From positions 1 through 64,000 of the forward strand of contig JAMKCH010007177.1 in NCBI GenBank assembly GCA_023653785.1: a DNA stretch of 64,000 bases, in the 5' to 3' direction. Position numbers and translations under genes: made by a program. Under the pieces are notes generated by a model. The model was not told the DNA's origin. It made no database searches and saw only the letters and a program-made list of their open reading frames with translations. The stretch comes from Ophioderma brevispina. Taxonomy: Eukaryota > Echinodermata > Ophiuroidea > Amphilepidida > Ophiodermatidae. This document shows positions 11,471 through 22,222 of this stretch, piece after piece (position 1 is the first letter of the stretch; each line of letters starts with the position of its first letter).

Positions 11471-12329
11471 AGGCCGCCCCTATTGTGACGAGAACTCAGC
11501 ACGCAAGCCATCCAGGGCACAGGGTGTATGCTTTCGTCTCGCGAGGCGCGTTGCCAGGCGTCACCTTGGAGTGGCTGTGTTGGGAGCGCCCCTGCGCACT
11601 GTTATAGTCATGTTTACTTAGGAGGGGCACCTGGACTGCACTCTCTTATTTAAGACCAACATCGGAAGCAGTTTGGCGTAGCAAGGGAGGGCAAAAAGGA
11701 GGGGGCACCTGGCCCGGACACCAACTCAGGGGGGCGCTGAAATGGTTGTTTGTGTGTTTTGGAAAAACTAAAAAGAAAAAAAAAAAAAAAAAATTAGTTG
11801 TTGTGATTTTTGGTTGTATTGTCACAGGCAGTATAGTTTCATCTGCTTTAAGAAATGAGATAACTGAGATTCTCTCCGAAGGCACTCAAACATACTCAAA
11901 CTGAGAGGTTCCGGGGCTCCGTCACCTTAACCACCCACCAGGGGCAGCATAGTTCATCTGCTCCAAACAGAGATATTTAACTGTGATCCCTCCGAAGGCA
12001 CTCAAACATGCTAATTTACCTCAAGAGCTTGGACTGTTCCGAACCCCTGGACACCGCCAGGGCAGTAATAGTCTCTGCTTTCATGATGTGAGATAACCGA
12101 GAGCTCTCGGTATCGTTTCAAACATGCTAAAACCAAAAAGCTTCTGCTGCTCCGCCCCTGGACCCCGCAATGTTCAGCATAGTTCATTGTCTGGCTTCAA
12201 GTATAAGGACAAACCCCTCTCCGAAAGCACGTGAACATGTTAAAGTCAAGAGCCTCCAGGGTCTCTGTCCCTGAACCTCCCCCCCACGTGACTTTTCCCC
12301 CAATACCTGTAAATGCCCGCATGCCCTTG
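11471..12329. repeat. Segment interrupting LINE A, with 4x ~112 bp minisatellite
   Basis: Between about 11828 and 12290 four head-to-tail units carry 'CAGCATAGTTCATCTGCT', 'TCTCTCCGAAGGCACTCAAACATGCTAA' (in parts) and a 'CTCCG(C/T)CCCTGGACCCCGCCAGGG'-like end. The preceding 350 bp are GC-rich ('GGGGGCACCTGGCCCGGACACC', 'GGGGGGCGCTGAAATG') and contain an A run at 11776-11793. The whole block separates two parts of one LINE, which suggests insertion of an element carrying its own minisatellite. No clean target duplication was found. Confidence 0.65.
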
Positions 12330-12970
12330 AGATCGACGTGCGCTCGTCTGTGCTTCTCATGTGTGGAGTAATACTTGCCCTGTAAGGAGGGGTCATCCCA
12401 GAAGCTTGACCCGTTGTTTGATGCCTCCTGCTGGCTTGTCGGCGGGGTGCTTTCGGCAAGTTCCAGCGGACAACTTATACATGCAGCGTACGGTAGCTGC
12501 TATGAGCATGTACTGCAAAATATCTGGTATGGAGGCCCGTGTTTGGACAGAGGCGGTGCTGACCGCCCTTAGTCCGGGTAGTTTCTAGGCAAGTCCGGTC
12601 CTTTGAAAATAGTCTCTAAGGCGTTGGGGGGAGTGCTTGTGGAAATAAAGACTTGTTGTCAACCCAGTGGCATCTATTGGTATGAGCCTGGTGAGGTCTT
12701 CCACATGGGGCTGGCTCCTCTTGGGCTGAGTGGCGGTGTATCAGCTGATTGAGATCCATAATCGGGCCGATCAAAGTTTCCTTGCAGAAGTGAGTCTACT
12801 GGAAGCAGATCAGACATGGAGCATCTCTTGGTCTGCCCAATGTTGGTGTGCAACAATTAAAAGGACAAGGACCTTCAGAATTCAGTGAAGCGCCAGGAAT
12901 TCTGCACCCACCTTCTGGTAGAATACATTTGAGAACAGGCTGTGTTTGGATACGATAAGAAGAATGTTCC
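12330..12970 (+). pseudogene. LINE A 3' coding fragment
   Basis: Frames around 12375-12500 read LDPLFDASCWLVGGVLSAS and, one frame over, GCFRQVPADNLYMQ. They match the LDPTLNVSCRLITGCLRPTP segment of LINE D, so the family is the same. Around 12790-12840 DMEHLLVCPM resembles the C-terminal Cys-rich end of such LINE proteins. Several shifts and stops make it inactive. Confidence 0.6.
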
Positions 12971-13089
12971 AATTTTAATAATCATTGGCAGTGTTCAATT
13001 GGCGATCTTTAAAGCAATGCTGTTTCCTTTGTATACGAGCTTAAATACAGCTTCTTTGATTCAGAATTTGATCTCCTCTTTCCTCCTCC

Positions 13090-15000
13090 TCTTCTTCAGT
13101 CATGTCTTAATTGTCTTCTTCTGTATCGGATTATTCTTCCTCTACTATTATGTCAGACAGCTCTTGTGGCATCAACTCTCCTGATGGCCACTTGTATCTA
13201 GTGCACCGTCATTTAACTTCCAACCATGATCATCTGGTGGAGGAATTTCTGGCTCTGCCACATCTGCATGGTACCAAATCAGGGCTTGATAATTGGCTCT
13301 CTGGAACTAAGGGCGTAGATAGAAGACCTACATCCAACTCTATCCGCAGCAGTAATGGTGAGATTCTTTCCAATCCAGCTGAAATAGAACAAAGATGGTT
13401 TGAATATGGTAAGGCCCTCTACAATCATCAGCCTACCATTGACCCATCCTGTCTTCATCCATCAAATACATAGACTAGCTGTTCTACTCTGGATAGTGAG
13501 CCATCCATTCTCCGTTCTGAAGTTGAAGCAGCTGTCAAAAAGCTGAAGTCAGGAAAAGCCCCTGGTTCTGATGAGATCCCATGAGAACTGCTCAGCATGG
13601 TGGCGAGTTCAATCATGAACATTTCACAATATCTGCAATGATATCTGGAAAATGAACGCATTCCAAAAAATGGACAAAATCTACATTCTTTACCATTCCC
13701 AAGAAGGGAGACACACCAATTGTAGAACTACAGACCATCAGCCTTATTAACCATTCCAGCAAAAGTCTTCTCTGGAATTCTAGCCGAAGAACACGCAGGG
13801 CCGCTCCCATTGAAACAAGTCTTCGCCCTGGAGCTCCTAATCCAACATCGCTTAGAAGAAAAAAATGGGAATGTTTTTTGCTGTCTTTAATTGATTAATT
13901 ACAATAAAGAGGCATCTTCGATCGAGTATGGCACAATGGCCTCTTTACACGTGATGCTTTCATTATGTGTGCCTCAAAAACTGATCAACAACTCCATCAG
14001 AGATCGTCTATCCAGGCTAAAAGCTGCATCGGATTAACAACAATCTTACAGAGTGGTTTGAAAACCACTATTGCGTGCGCCAGGTATGTCTTCTATCACC
14101 AGACCTTCTTCAACCTATTTCTCGATTACAATCTTAGCAGAGCCTTTGGGATAACTGTAAAAACTTGGCCTAAACGTGGCTGGCTTACAAATTAACAAGA
14201 ACCATCCGTGTTTGCTGAACATAGAGCTCACTCATCGCTGAATCAGAGGACGATCTGCAAACCTTGGATTGAGCAAGTGCATCATGCTAGCCAGAAATAG
14301 GGGCTGGAGATCAGTAATACCTAAAAAAAAGCTATGGTATTCTCCCGTGTTGACCAGGCTCCCAGTAAAGATCAAGCTTGATGGTTCACCACTTGAGCAG
14401 AGGTTAACAGTTCAAGTCTTTGGAGTAACGCTAACACCAAAACTACTCCACCAGCGAAATAAAGCAGATTGTGTTATTGGCATCACAGCACTAGGGAAAT
14501 TACAGAATCTGGAGTGATAACAGACCATCTCACTCATCCACCAAATTACGACTTGTTAATTCACTATTCAACCCAGTGCTTCTGTATGGCTCTTAAATCT
14601 GGACCATCAAAAGAATGACATGAAGAAGTTGGAGCATTTGAGAGCGATGCACAGAAAAATCCTTAATATATCAGCTGGAAGGATAAGATCGCGGAATGAA
14701 GAAGTTCTGTCAGAATCTCCCCCTGCCACTTTCACCAAAAAGGATCCTATCTCGCATCACTGCCTCGCAGCGGACATGGTTTGGTCACTGTGCAGAATGA
14801 AGCAACATCCGCCTACCAAACCATTTTATGGAAACTGTTCGCAGGCACAACCCAACAGGGAGACCAAGGAGAGATGGAAGATTACATCATTGTGGGCACC
14901 ACATATTTTGGAAGCGCAAGATGGAATAGATGGTCTAAATTTGTTCGAGAGCCAACGTCCTATGGGACATGGTGCATAGATAGATAGGAATGTGGCATCC
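13090..15000 (+). pseudogene. LINE B, decayed non-LTR retrotransposon (RT to C-terminus)
   Basis: A non-LTR retrotransposon polyprotein on the plus strand, readable by switching frames. In order: the linker ending KLKSGKAPGSDEIP (about 13530-13580), the RT fingers with TIPKKGDTP and a diverged YRPISL-type motif (13690-13745), the palm LIQHRLEEKNG with D/YNKAFD-like remnants (13840-13930), and a C-terminal region with SLYGS (14582), MKKLEHLRAMHRKIL (14620) and a basic tail (14840-14970). The endonuclease is not recognisable upstream, so the copy appears 5'-truncated or too decayed. The clade cannot be set by eye. Confidence 0.8.
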
Positions 15001-15379
15001 TCAACAAATCCTCTCATACGAGTGCTCGGACACATCAGTCGATCTTCCCAGGCTTAAGAAGGCATCGATTGATATAACTAGTCCACGTTTGGAACTTAAC
15101 CCCTCGTCTACCGTGAGCCATTTTGTTAAAAACTCCCAACACCCCCTCCCGTGATTTTCGTTACTGAACATCCGAATCCTTAAATTTTGGTATAACAGGT
15201 GCTTAAACCTTTCGGACACGGGCCAATTCCTGTATACGTAAATATAGCACATATTCAGTGGCTTTTATATATGGCGTCACAAATGCGTGCAGGTCAGTTG
15301 GAAAGCATCTAAAAAGAATATCAGCAAGACTAGGCTTGTTTTGGACTAATTTAGATGCGTTTTTCATTCTGATTCTGAA
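15001..15379. other. No gene seen
   Basis: Non-coding sequence after the LINE. Possibly the outer part of repeat family R2, but not provable by eye. Confidence 0.3.
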
Positions 15380-16130
15380 GATGCACTTTGAAAATTAATA
15401 ATTTTTACCTTTTTGAAACAAATTTGACAAATTTTGACCGTTGAGCGACTGTAGTCGTTGGCCATGTTCAAAGGATTAAAGTTTTCCTTCCATTGGTATC
15501 AAATAAGTGCCAACATCCCTAATTATGAGTCACTATGACGTCATAGTTGAGGAAAGTATGAAAAAATACATGTACTGACTATAGGGTGTGAAATGAATTT
15601 CGCAATTTTAGCGACTTCAAAAAATTTATATGCACTAAAATGCTCTCTTTTATAAAAACTAGCCATTTTTCCATCAAGCAGAGTCCGGAAAACCGCATGA
15701 AAATTGGATATTCCTAACATTTTTGGCAAAAAAATTGACATTTTCCCCATGGGTGTCTATGGAATTGACAAAATTGCTTAAATGTGAACTTATGATGTCA
15801 TTGTGACGTTAATGCTAGCATGTTGGTACTGATTTTGGTATCCATGGGAAGAGGAAGAGACTATAGCTATCTAGTGGTACCAAATCAACGGCTTTGTGTT
15901 TGTGTTGTGCTAGGCATGTTGTGGTACTTCTCTCCCGAAGTTGGGTGGTTGCATTTTGGCAGCCATTTTGAAAAAAAGCGCCCTCACCGTTTTAACCAGG
16001 TTGGGATTGCAGCCAACCTGAATTCAGTTGCTTATAGTATAAGCTTCACAAAAATGGTCGTCTCCAAAAATCCCCGGGGGGGGGGGGGGGGGTGGGGTGC
16101 AGGGGGGGGTCATGGTTACCCGTTGAGTCT
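15380..16130 (-). repeat. Dispersed repeat family R2, copy 2 (inverted)
   Basis: The reverse complement of 15950-16120 matches 10540-10700, including GAGGGCGCTTTTTTTCAAAA. A G run interrupted once at 16076-16107 corresponds to the short CCCCCCGGGG in copy 1. Limits beyond the aligned core are guesses. Confidence 0.6.
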
Positions 16131-16319
16131 ATAAATACGTTATATGCGTCACCACATGGTTGTAAAAAAGTTATATTTAAAACAATTTTGAGAAAAATAA
16201 AAAAATAAACAACAACGAAAGGAAAACGTGAATAAACCCCATTATATACTTTGCTTTATAGGAGAATGTACTATTCTAATGTCACCAATCACAAATCTAA
16301 TCTGAGTAAAATTAATACG

Positions 16320-16390
16320 TACCTTAAAGATTCGAACCAGGGGCCTAAAATGTACAAGTCATTAAAAACCTGACCACTACATTCTTACGT
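16320..16390 (-). mobile_element. SINE-like tRNA-derived head
   Basis: On the minus strand an A-box-like AGTGGTCAGGTTT is followed, about 35 bp on, by the B-box CTGGTTCGAATC. The spacing and both boxes fit a tRNA-derived SINE promoter. The stems do not close like a functional tRNA. Confidence 0.55.
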
Positions 16391-16399
16391 ACAGCTATC

Positions 16400-17204
16400 A
16401 TATGCTAAAATAAAATATATTATTGGGTAATACTTTTACAAAAAAATTAAACTAAATATTTAAATACAAAAAGCAGGGAGGAATCGAGTTATACAAAAAC
16501 TCTCTCCAAAAATAAAAAGTTGAAAATAGGATTTTGCATTTTTAATGACGGTACTTACGACGGTATTTAAACACATTTTATATGGTCGTAAAACGATTTA
16601 TAGTGCATATTCTATATAAAACAAGTAAGTGACAAAAGAAGGTAAGATTACGGAATATCTAATAACGGTCAGGTTTAAATATATCCTTTTTCAAAATGTG
16701 TAGTTTTTATTTTCTAAAACTGTTGTTTAATTTTTTCTGGCTTCCAAATTGTAATTTTAGGTTTGGTATAAGTAACAAAGCTGAAGATTATTGAATAATC
16801 GGGGTTACCGTAATTTTAAAGAACAGTCTAGTTAAATAGGAAACATTTTAAAACAGGCATGAGAACAACCTCACTTATAGTACTCCGATGTTGGGCTTAT
16901 GAAATCAACACATGAAGTCAATTAGGTTAAATAGTACATCGCCAGGGACACATGGCAATTCAGATGGATGTATAGTCCACAGACCACACATTTTTTTTTT
17001 ACGAAGAGAGCCAGGAAACCCAAGCCAAATTAATTACTGAAATATATTACGACTGCCTTCTTTGCTAATGTTTGTGGCATAAAATTTTGAATTTATAGTG
17101 GCGGATTGTGGCTCCGTAATCGCGTTTTACACGAAATAACTTATTAACAATAAGCCCGGGGAAGGTAAGGCGACCAATTTGCAGTAAAAAGCCATATTAT
17201 TCGT
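16400..17204. other. No gene seen
   Basis: AT-rich non-coding sequence; no frame longer than about 50 codons and no recognised repeat. Confidence 0.4.
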
Positions 17205-17645
17205 CGGCCGAGCCACATAGTGACGTATTCGACATTTTAGGCTTTTCGGTGAAATTTGGCATATACGTGTGTTTTGTACTATTCTACATTATTCACAAAA
17301 TGTTCAACCTCAAAGTGGCGTAATAAATAAAATATTAATTGACTATTTATGACGTATTTACAAAACGTTGAATTTTCCGCATCACATAACGACGTATTTG
17401 TTGAAAATTTAAACAGCGCAGGCCCATAGCATCGTATCTGTATTTTGAAGTATTCGCCACGGCAAATAGTGACGTATTTTGCGCGACATATTTTTCAGTT
17501 CACGGTAGAGTTGGCATTTTGTCGTTATCACCTACTGACGTATTTGCGCAAACGCGTCACATAACGACGTATTTGCGCGAAATATTTGTAATTTACACGT
17601 TGAAATTGCTATTGTGTCGTTTTCACATAGTGACGTATTTTATTT
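17205..17645 (+). repeat. Degenerate tandem array of CACATAGTGACGTATTT units
   Basis: Seven direct copies of a core close to CACATAGTGACGTATTTGCG start near 17211, 17345, 17384, 17468, 17530, 17556 and 17622; an inverted copy (AAATACGTCAGTATGTGAC) lies at 17824-17842. The best-preserved units share a second block (GTTGAAATTG...TTGTGTCGTT) and a ~70 bp period, so this is a decayed tandem repeat. Each core contains TGACGTA, a CRE/ATF-like site, and often GCGCGAAAT. Confidence 0.75.
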
Positions 17646-17935
17646 AATAAAATGTTTTCGCATATCCAAAAAAAAAATATAAGTTGATTAGTTAAATATT
17701 TTCAAAAGTTAACTTATTTCGGCGATTTTCCAATAGGTTTTAATTTAAATATAATGTTTTAATTAACAGTATAGGGCAAATTAAAATTGCAAAGTCTTCA
17801 AAGCCTTCAAATGCGTATTTTGCAAATACGTCAGTATGTGACATGACCGAAGATTTGCACATTGCAAATTGACCACGTTCGTCTTTCTGAATAGTAGAAT
17901 ACAGAAACTTTCCTTTGTTTCATATTTTTTTTTTT

Positions 17936-18027
17936 TGTTTTTATTTTGTTATTTGTTTATTCTTTTTATATATTATTATTTAATGCATAATAATGAAAAG
18001 AAGAAATAACAACAAAATAAAAAACAA
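17936..18027. repeat. AT-rich long hairpin
   Basis: TTGTTTTTATTTTGTTATTT and following bases pair imperfectly with ...AATAACAACAAAATAAAAAACAA; arms are about 32-45 bp around a TATATATTATTATT centre. It may be a decayed foldback element or an AT-rich cruciform. Confidence 0.55.
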
Positions 18028-18249
18028 ACAATATTATTTATTACTATGATGTCTTTCCCTGCATATCTTTTACTAGAACTTCAACTATGAAGACCTGCAT
18101 TGTTTTTGTGATATTTTTATTGACTGAAACGTCAAGCTTTTATCTACGTATTTTAAATTAGCTGGAACGTTTGTCATTGAAAGCCCGGTGTTACGTCGAA
18201 GGTGGTAGTATCATAAAATGGTAGCTTTTTATTGCAGGTAATTGCTTAG

Positions 18250-18298
18250 TTGATCAATCAATTATCATCATATAATTGATCAATCATGATCAATCAAT
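18250..18298. repeat. TGATCAAT palindromic cluster
   Basis: TTGATCAATCAATTAT faces ATAATTGATCAATCATGATC, forming an inverted repeat built of TGATCAAT. A related patch (TTGATTGGTTTGATCGATGA) lies at 18935-18965. Confidence 0.5.
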
Positions 18299-18702
18299 CC
18301 TGTTTTTAAAAAGTATACGAAAGATACTCTTTCAATATTGCGCAACGGGAGCTCCATTTTAAACTGAGTAAATGATGAATGCATGCATAAGATACCCGAA
18401 GAAAAAATATCGTGAATACGTTTTGCGTCCAACTTCGTCTGTTGGATAGGTGCGATCCATAGTAATATAATCAAATTGTAACAATAATGTGACCCTTCTA
18501 ATTCTTCATATTCTCTGCTATGTTTTGTCAGCAGCTACGGTGCTATTAGTGACCCCAAAATAATATACTATTGAAACATGAATGTGACCTATCCTCCCTC
18601 TTCTCCTTCTTATTTTGTCATCTATTTCAGGAATGGCAAAAGAACAAATGATAGTGACGGTGTGAGTATTCTTTCTGATTGGCAACGAGTGGATCTCCAC
18701 AG

Positions 18703-18889
18703 GTAGTAGCAAACGACACAAAATCCTGGCAAAGTCCTCTTACTTCTACTTGATGGAATGAGATGGGATTTATGGGCTTGATTGTCAGCGCTGAAGAAGG
18801 TAGAGGAAAATGGAGTGAAAGCAGAATGGATGGATGGTATGTTTTATAAAACCATGGACCCCATCCCACGTACATTAGCATAGCAACAG
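18703..18889 (+). CDS. ENPP-family phosphodiesterase, N-terminal catalytic exon (disrupted)
   Basis: One frame reads KVLLLLLDGMRWDL, then after a TGA, ALKKVEENGVKAEWMDGMF and YKTM. This is the start of the ENPP catalytic domain: the Asp of LDGxRWD binds a metal and the Thr in the KTM segment sits where the family has its nucleophile. The exon ends CCATCCCACGTACATTAGCA-TAGCAACAG before donor GTATGTG. Spliced to the next exon in phase 1 it gives ATGQYAESHGI, the family's conserved join. A stop and a small shift interrupt the frame. The 5' border is unsure because in-frame TAG codons lie at 18704-18709. A signal-peptide exon should lie upstream but was not found. Confidence 0.7.
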
Positions 18890-19300
18890 GTATGTGAAGT
18901 AATTTGTATATTATTAGCAGGATGAGTAGTTATTTATTGATTGGTTTGATCGATGATTGATTGTTTGATTAGAGGGAGAAACAAAATTCAGGAGAGATAG
19001 CCAACAATATTTAAAATTCCACTAATAGACTGGTTCCATTTCCAAAAGTGCTTCCTACAACATGACGAAGGATTTTTGCAAAAGCAATTGGGTTCGTGTT
19101 TAAGATGAAATTTTATTCTAATTCCAAATTTGCTGGTCCCCAAGCTGAATTTCAATGGAAATTGCTTTACTCAAAAATGCCTTCGGACTAGTTTCTTTTT
19201 GAGAATGGAACCAGTATATAAACAGTGATGAAATGAAATAAGTCTCTGTATAAAGGAGTAACGGTTGTAACGTACCCATAGAATGACGGGACATTCTTGA
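18890..19300 (+). other. ENPP intron 1, first part
   Basis: Intronic by position between paired splice sites (donor at 18890, acceptor ending 20632). No structure beyond TGATTGATTG-rich sequence at 18935-18970. Confidence 0.5.
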
Positions 19301-19672
19301 GCGGACACGATAGCTCAATCAGGTAAGCGCTTGACTCCAGTGTAATGTGCTCATCCATGCGTATTATAGGCGTGCGTTCGAGCCCTTGTGAGATCAGCTG
19401 TCTTGTAATTTCCCTGGACAAGAATCTAACCGCCTTATTTGTCCCAATTTACATGCGATATTTGGGAACCTGGTCTCGGCTGCGATTGCGATGGTTATCT
19501 CGATTATGTTTGCTGATAAAGTAAAGCGCTGATCCCGATCTGCTGCAATCCTTGAAATGATGCAAGGTTATGGTTCTGGTTGGGCCACAGTGAGCAGCGG
19601 CCATTTGTGAAAAGCGCTTAGAGGCCAATAGCATTTAAGGCGCTATATAAATCTCTGCTATATTAAATCCTC
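19301..19672 (+). mobile_element. Full-length-looking tRNA-derived SINE in ENPP intron 1
   Basis: A-box TAGCTCAATCAGG at 19311 and B-box GCGTTCGAGCCC near 19374-19385 form a split Pol III promoter. These are followed by a body (CCTGGACAAGAATCTAACCG) and a 3' tail AAAAGCGCTTAGAGGCC ... GGCGCTATATAAATC near 19610-19655. That tail is typical of SINEs that share a 3' end with an L2/CR1-type LINE, so it likely depends on a partner LINE for mobility. About 370 bp. No obvious target duplication. Confidence 0.85.
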
Positions 19673-19849
19673 TGACTCATTCATATCGTCGCCTACATCA
19701 ATATGTCTTATCTGAATTTGGATATTTTGGTCTGTGGAGTATATGTTGAGTACTTACAAAACAAACCAAAATACAGAAGTGGGTGTGCCCTAATTACTGA
19801 GATATTAATTAGGACTATGTGTCTTATTATGTTTTAAAAAAATCGCATT

Positions 19850-20115
19850 TCACATACAGATCTATCTGGCCATCGGCATACGAATTCACATACTGTCTTA
19901 TCTTCGTCCTATCTCCGTGCGAGCGTCTCCTCACATGAAACGTTTTTCACATACTGTTCTTATCTGTTGTATCAACAGTGTGAGCGTCCTCTTCCACAGG
20001 GAACGAATTTCCATACTGTCTTATCTTCTTCCTTCTATCGTGCGATCGTTCTCCTGCACTAAAACGATTTTCACATACGGTCTATCTGCGTCGTATCCGC
20101 AATCGGGAGGCGAAT
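19850..20115 (+). repeat. Minisatellite, ~62 bp unit, about 4 copies
   Basis: Repeated units contain TTTCACATACTGTCTTATCT, then a variable CG-rich middle (GTGCGAGCGTC) and AAACGA. Copies begin near 19884, 19943, 20007 and 20069. Lies in ENPP intron 1. A 76-codon open frame across it is a by-product. Confidence 0.8.
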
Positions 20116-20632
20116 CAATACTAATTTTCCACGATAGAGATCTATGACTTTGAGACATATTTAGAGATAAAAAAAAACAAAACTGATATAATCCTTATTC
20201 AAATCAACTTTGAAACAAAGTTTAAATTCTCTTCTAAGTTATTTGCCTAAAAAATTATCACGTGCTAAATTTTGTACATGAACGAAGTTTTTTCCCGACG
20301 ATCTTCAATCGATTTTCTCGGAACGGTGTTTCGTCAGATAAGACCAGTATGTGATGTGGGCGACGATATGATTCGTTCGTTCAAGTCCGATGAACCACGA
20401 GGACATCTTAATTATATTTTGATCAATAATTCCTACACCATTAAATACAGAATTTAGTCTCATTTTTTTTACAACTTACAAAATGTAAGCAATCATCTTT
20501 TTTTCCACGCAATAAGGATTTGCATATCTGATGTAATAAATATTTTAAATATTTCTATTGCTAGTTTTTTCATTAAAAATTCCCCCAATAATATTCATTG
20601 TCATACCTGAAAGCTTCTTATTATTCTTACAG

Positions 20633-21235
20633 GACAATATGCCGAGTCACATGGCATAATGCACAACGTTTTACTTTAACCCAGATACACGAGAAGCACC
20701 CTTTAACAACGTTCAAGATACTCTGAATTGTGACAGAATGGTTCAATCAAGGTGGCGCTGATCCAATTTGGGTAACAGCTATAAATCAGGGTCATAAAGC
20801 GGGCATCATCAGTACCCTGGAGCTAATGTTGCCATAATGTGTCAATCCAACCCGAGGATAATCAATGCCCCATGGTACTGGGAAAACTATCCCAATAAAC
20901 ACTATTGACGATGCAATAGTGGCTGAGTGAAGACAATTTCGACCTTGTTTGGTATATATCGAGTATGCCCTACTCGCCCTTCATGATGGGGAAGCGGTGA
21001 TCCACGAACGTGAAGCCACAAGGCAGTTGACGACGACGTCGGCTATCTGTTTTGAAAGCCTTAAAACTAAGGCTTCGGACATCACTGACGTCAAATGTCA
21101 GCGTCGACTCGGCAATGGCACTGGATTCTCAAAATCGATTTCCATTATGATTAATGACCGGACGATGTGCACATGCTCATTTCTGACTATGGTCCGTTGT
21201 TCCAACTGCAGCCAAAGGATGGAAGGTTGGATAAG
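20633..21235 (+). CDS. ENPP-family phosphodiesterase, central catalytic exon (frameshifted)
   Basis: An acceptor TTATTCTTACAG at 20621-20632 opens the exon, which codes GQYAESHGIMHNV, then one frame on NPDTREAPFNNVQDTL, GGADPIWVTAINQGHKAG, PGANVAI, WYWENYPN, LSEDNFDLV, VDDDVGYLF, ESLKTK, and ends DYGPLFQLQPKDGRLDK before donor GTATTT. These follow the ENPP fold in order. The PES(H)GI motif follows the nucleophile, and LSEDNFDLV precedes the second metal site. At least five one-base shifts are needed to read it. Family proteins hydrolyse phosphodiester bonds in nucleotides or phospholipids outside the cell; which substrate applies here is unknown. Either a pseudogene or a sequence with base errors. 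Confidence 0.75.
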
Positions 21236-21295
21236 GTATTTCTGTAATTATTGTTAGGAGGTGTCTTAGCTGAAATATAAACCCTTCTATGGCTG

Positions 21296-21361
21296 TGTGC
21301 AATTTATGAAAGAGGCGCCCCTATTTTGTGTGCAATTTATGAAAAAGGCGCCCCTATTTTT
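21296..21361 (+). repeat. 33 bp direct duplication in ENPP intron 2
   Basis: GTGTGCAATTTATGAAAGAG followed by GCGCCCCTATTTT occurs twice in tandem with one difference. Confidence 0.85.
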
Positions 21362-21965
21362 TGCAAATTTTTATTTTTTTAATATTTATAATGTTTTTCA
21401 TTGTATAAAATCGCATTTGAAGTGAATGAGCCGTAAATACCGTCTTTATGCAAAGTCACCACAAAAAAAAGTTTGGAATATTTTGGAAACCATACATTTC
21501 TGGAGTTGTTTGAAATAAGGTGCATTATTGTGCTGTACATTACTGCAAAGCTTGTTCTTTCTGCTTTACAACGCTACCTTCTTTGTAACCATAGCTGAGC
21601 TGAGATGTTAACCGATTTAGAGTAGGTGGGGTCAGGATGAAATGTCCCAAATCTGGGCTCACCTGTAAAATTACATCCAAGTGGCAAAGCTGAGAGCATC
21701 TATACCTGTACTTGTTCCAGACATGATGCAGGAATCTGATTCTGATATTTGCCGTGTTTTTTTCAATCTTCCGATTCAGGCAAACATTGATAGCGTCTTT
21801 AGCCTCGCAGGGCTATTTCAAATTTGTTTTGTCCCTTAAATCGTACTGGGGAATGATTTTTTTTCAATTCAATTAAATTCAAATATGTTTTATTAAATTT
21901 AAAAAAAAATTGATTTTAGCAATGTTAACGTATTTATGTTCTCTTTTTTTTTCCTTTTTTTGCAG

Positions 21966-22222
21966 AGGAATTTGGTGCACGACATACAAACCGGTTTTTG
22001 GACCGCCATATTGAATCCCTAAAACTGATCTTCAGTTTTTTTCGTATTGATATACCCATCAATGACCGGAGTTTGGTATACAAATCCAACGGCAAAGTGG
22101 TTTTCAGCAACGGAGTGCACAATATCGTATATACTTATAGACTATGGGGCGTGGACCAAATAACCAACTGTATAACAAATTCTGTTGTCCCCATCGAGGG
22201 GCTAAGGGAAAACCAAGTGTAA
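21966..22222 (+). CDS. Unrecognised candidate terminal exon
   Basis: A strong polypyrimidine tract and acceptor (TTTTTTTCCTTTTTTTGCAG, ending 21965) precede an uninterrupted frame of about 85 codons that ends with TAA. The protein begins EEFGARHTNRFLDRHIES and contains LVYKSNGKVVFSNGVHN and a tail SVVPIEGLRENQV. AATAAA lies just after the stop (about 22229). I do not recognise it. By position it is inside ENPP intron 2, since ENPP coding resumes at 23316. It could be an alternative last exon, a separate small gene's last exon, or part of the foldback insertion that starts right at its end. No frameshift is needed, unlike its neighbours. Confidence 0.45.

Noticed and set aside
13613..13810. 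Minus-strand 65-codon frame
   Set aside because: Antisense to LINE B reverse transcriptase, which explains the region.
18631..18659. 29 bp mini-exon before the first ENPP exon
   Set aside because: TTTCAG and GTGTGA border it, but the next acceptor would leave an intron of about 43 bp, and the peptide shows no ENPP similarity.
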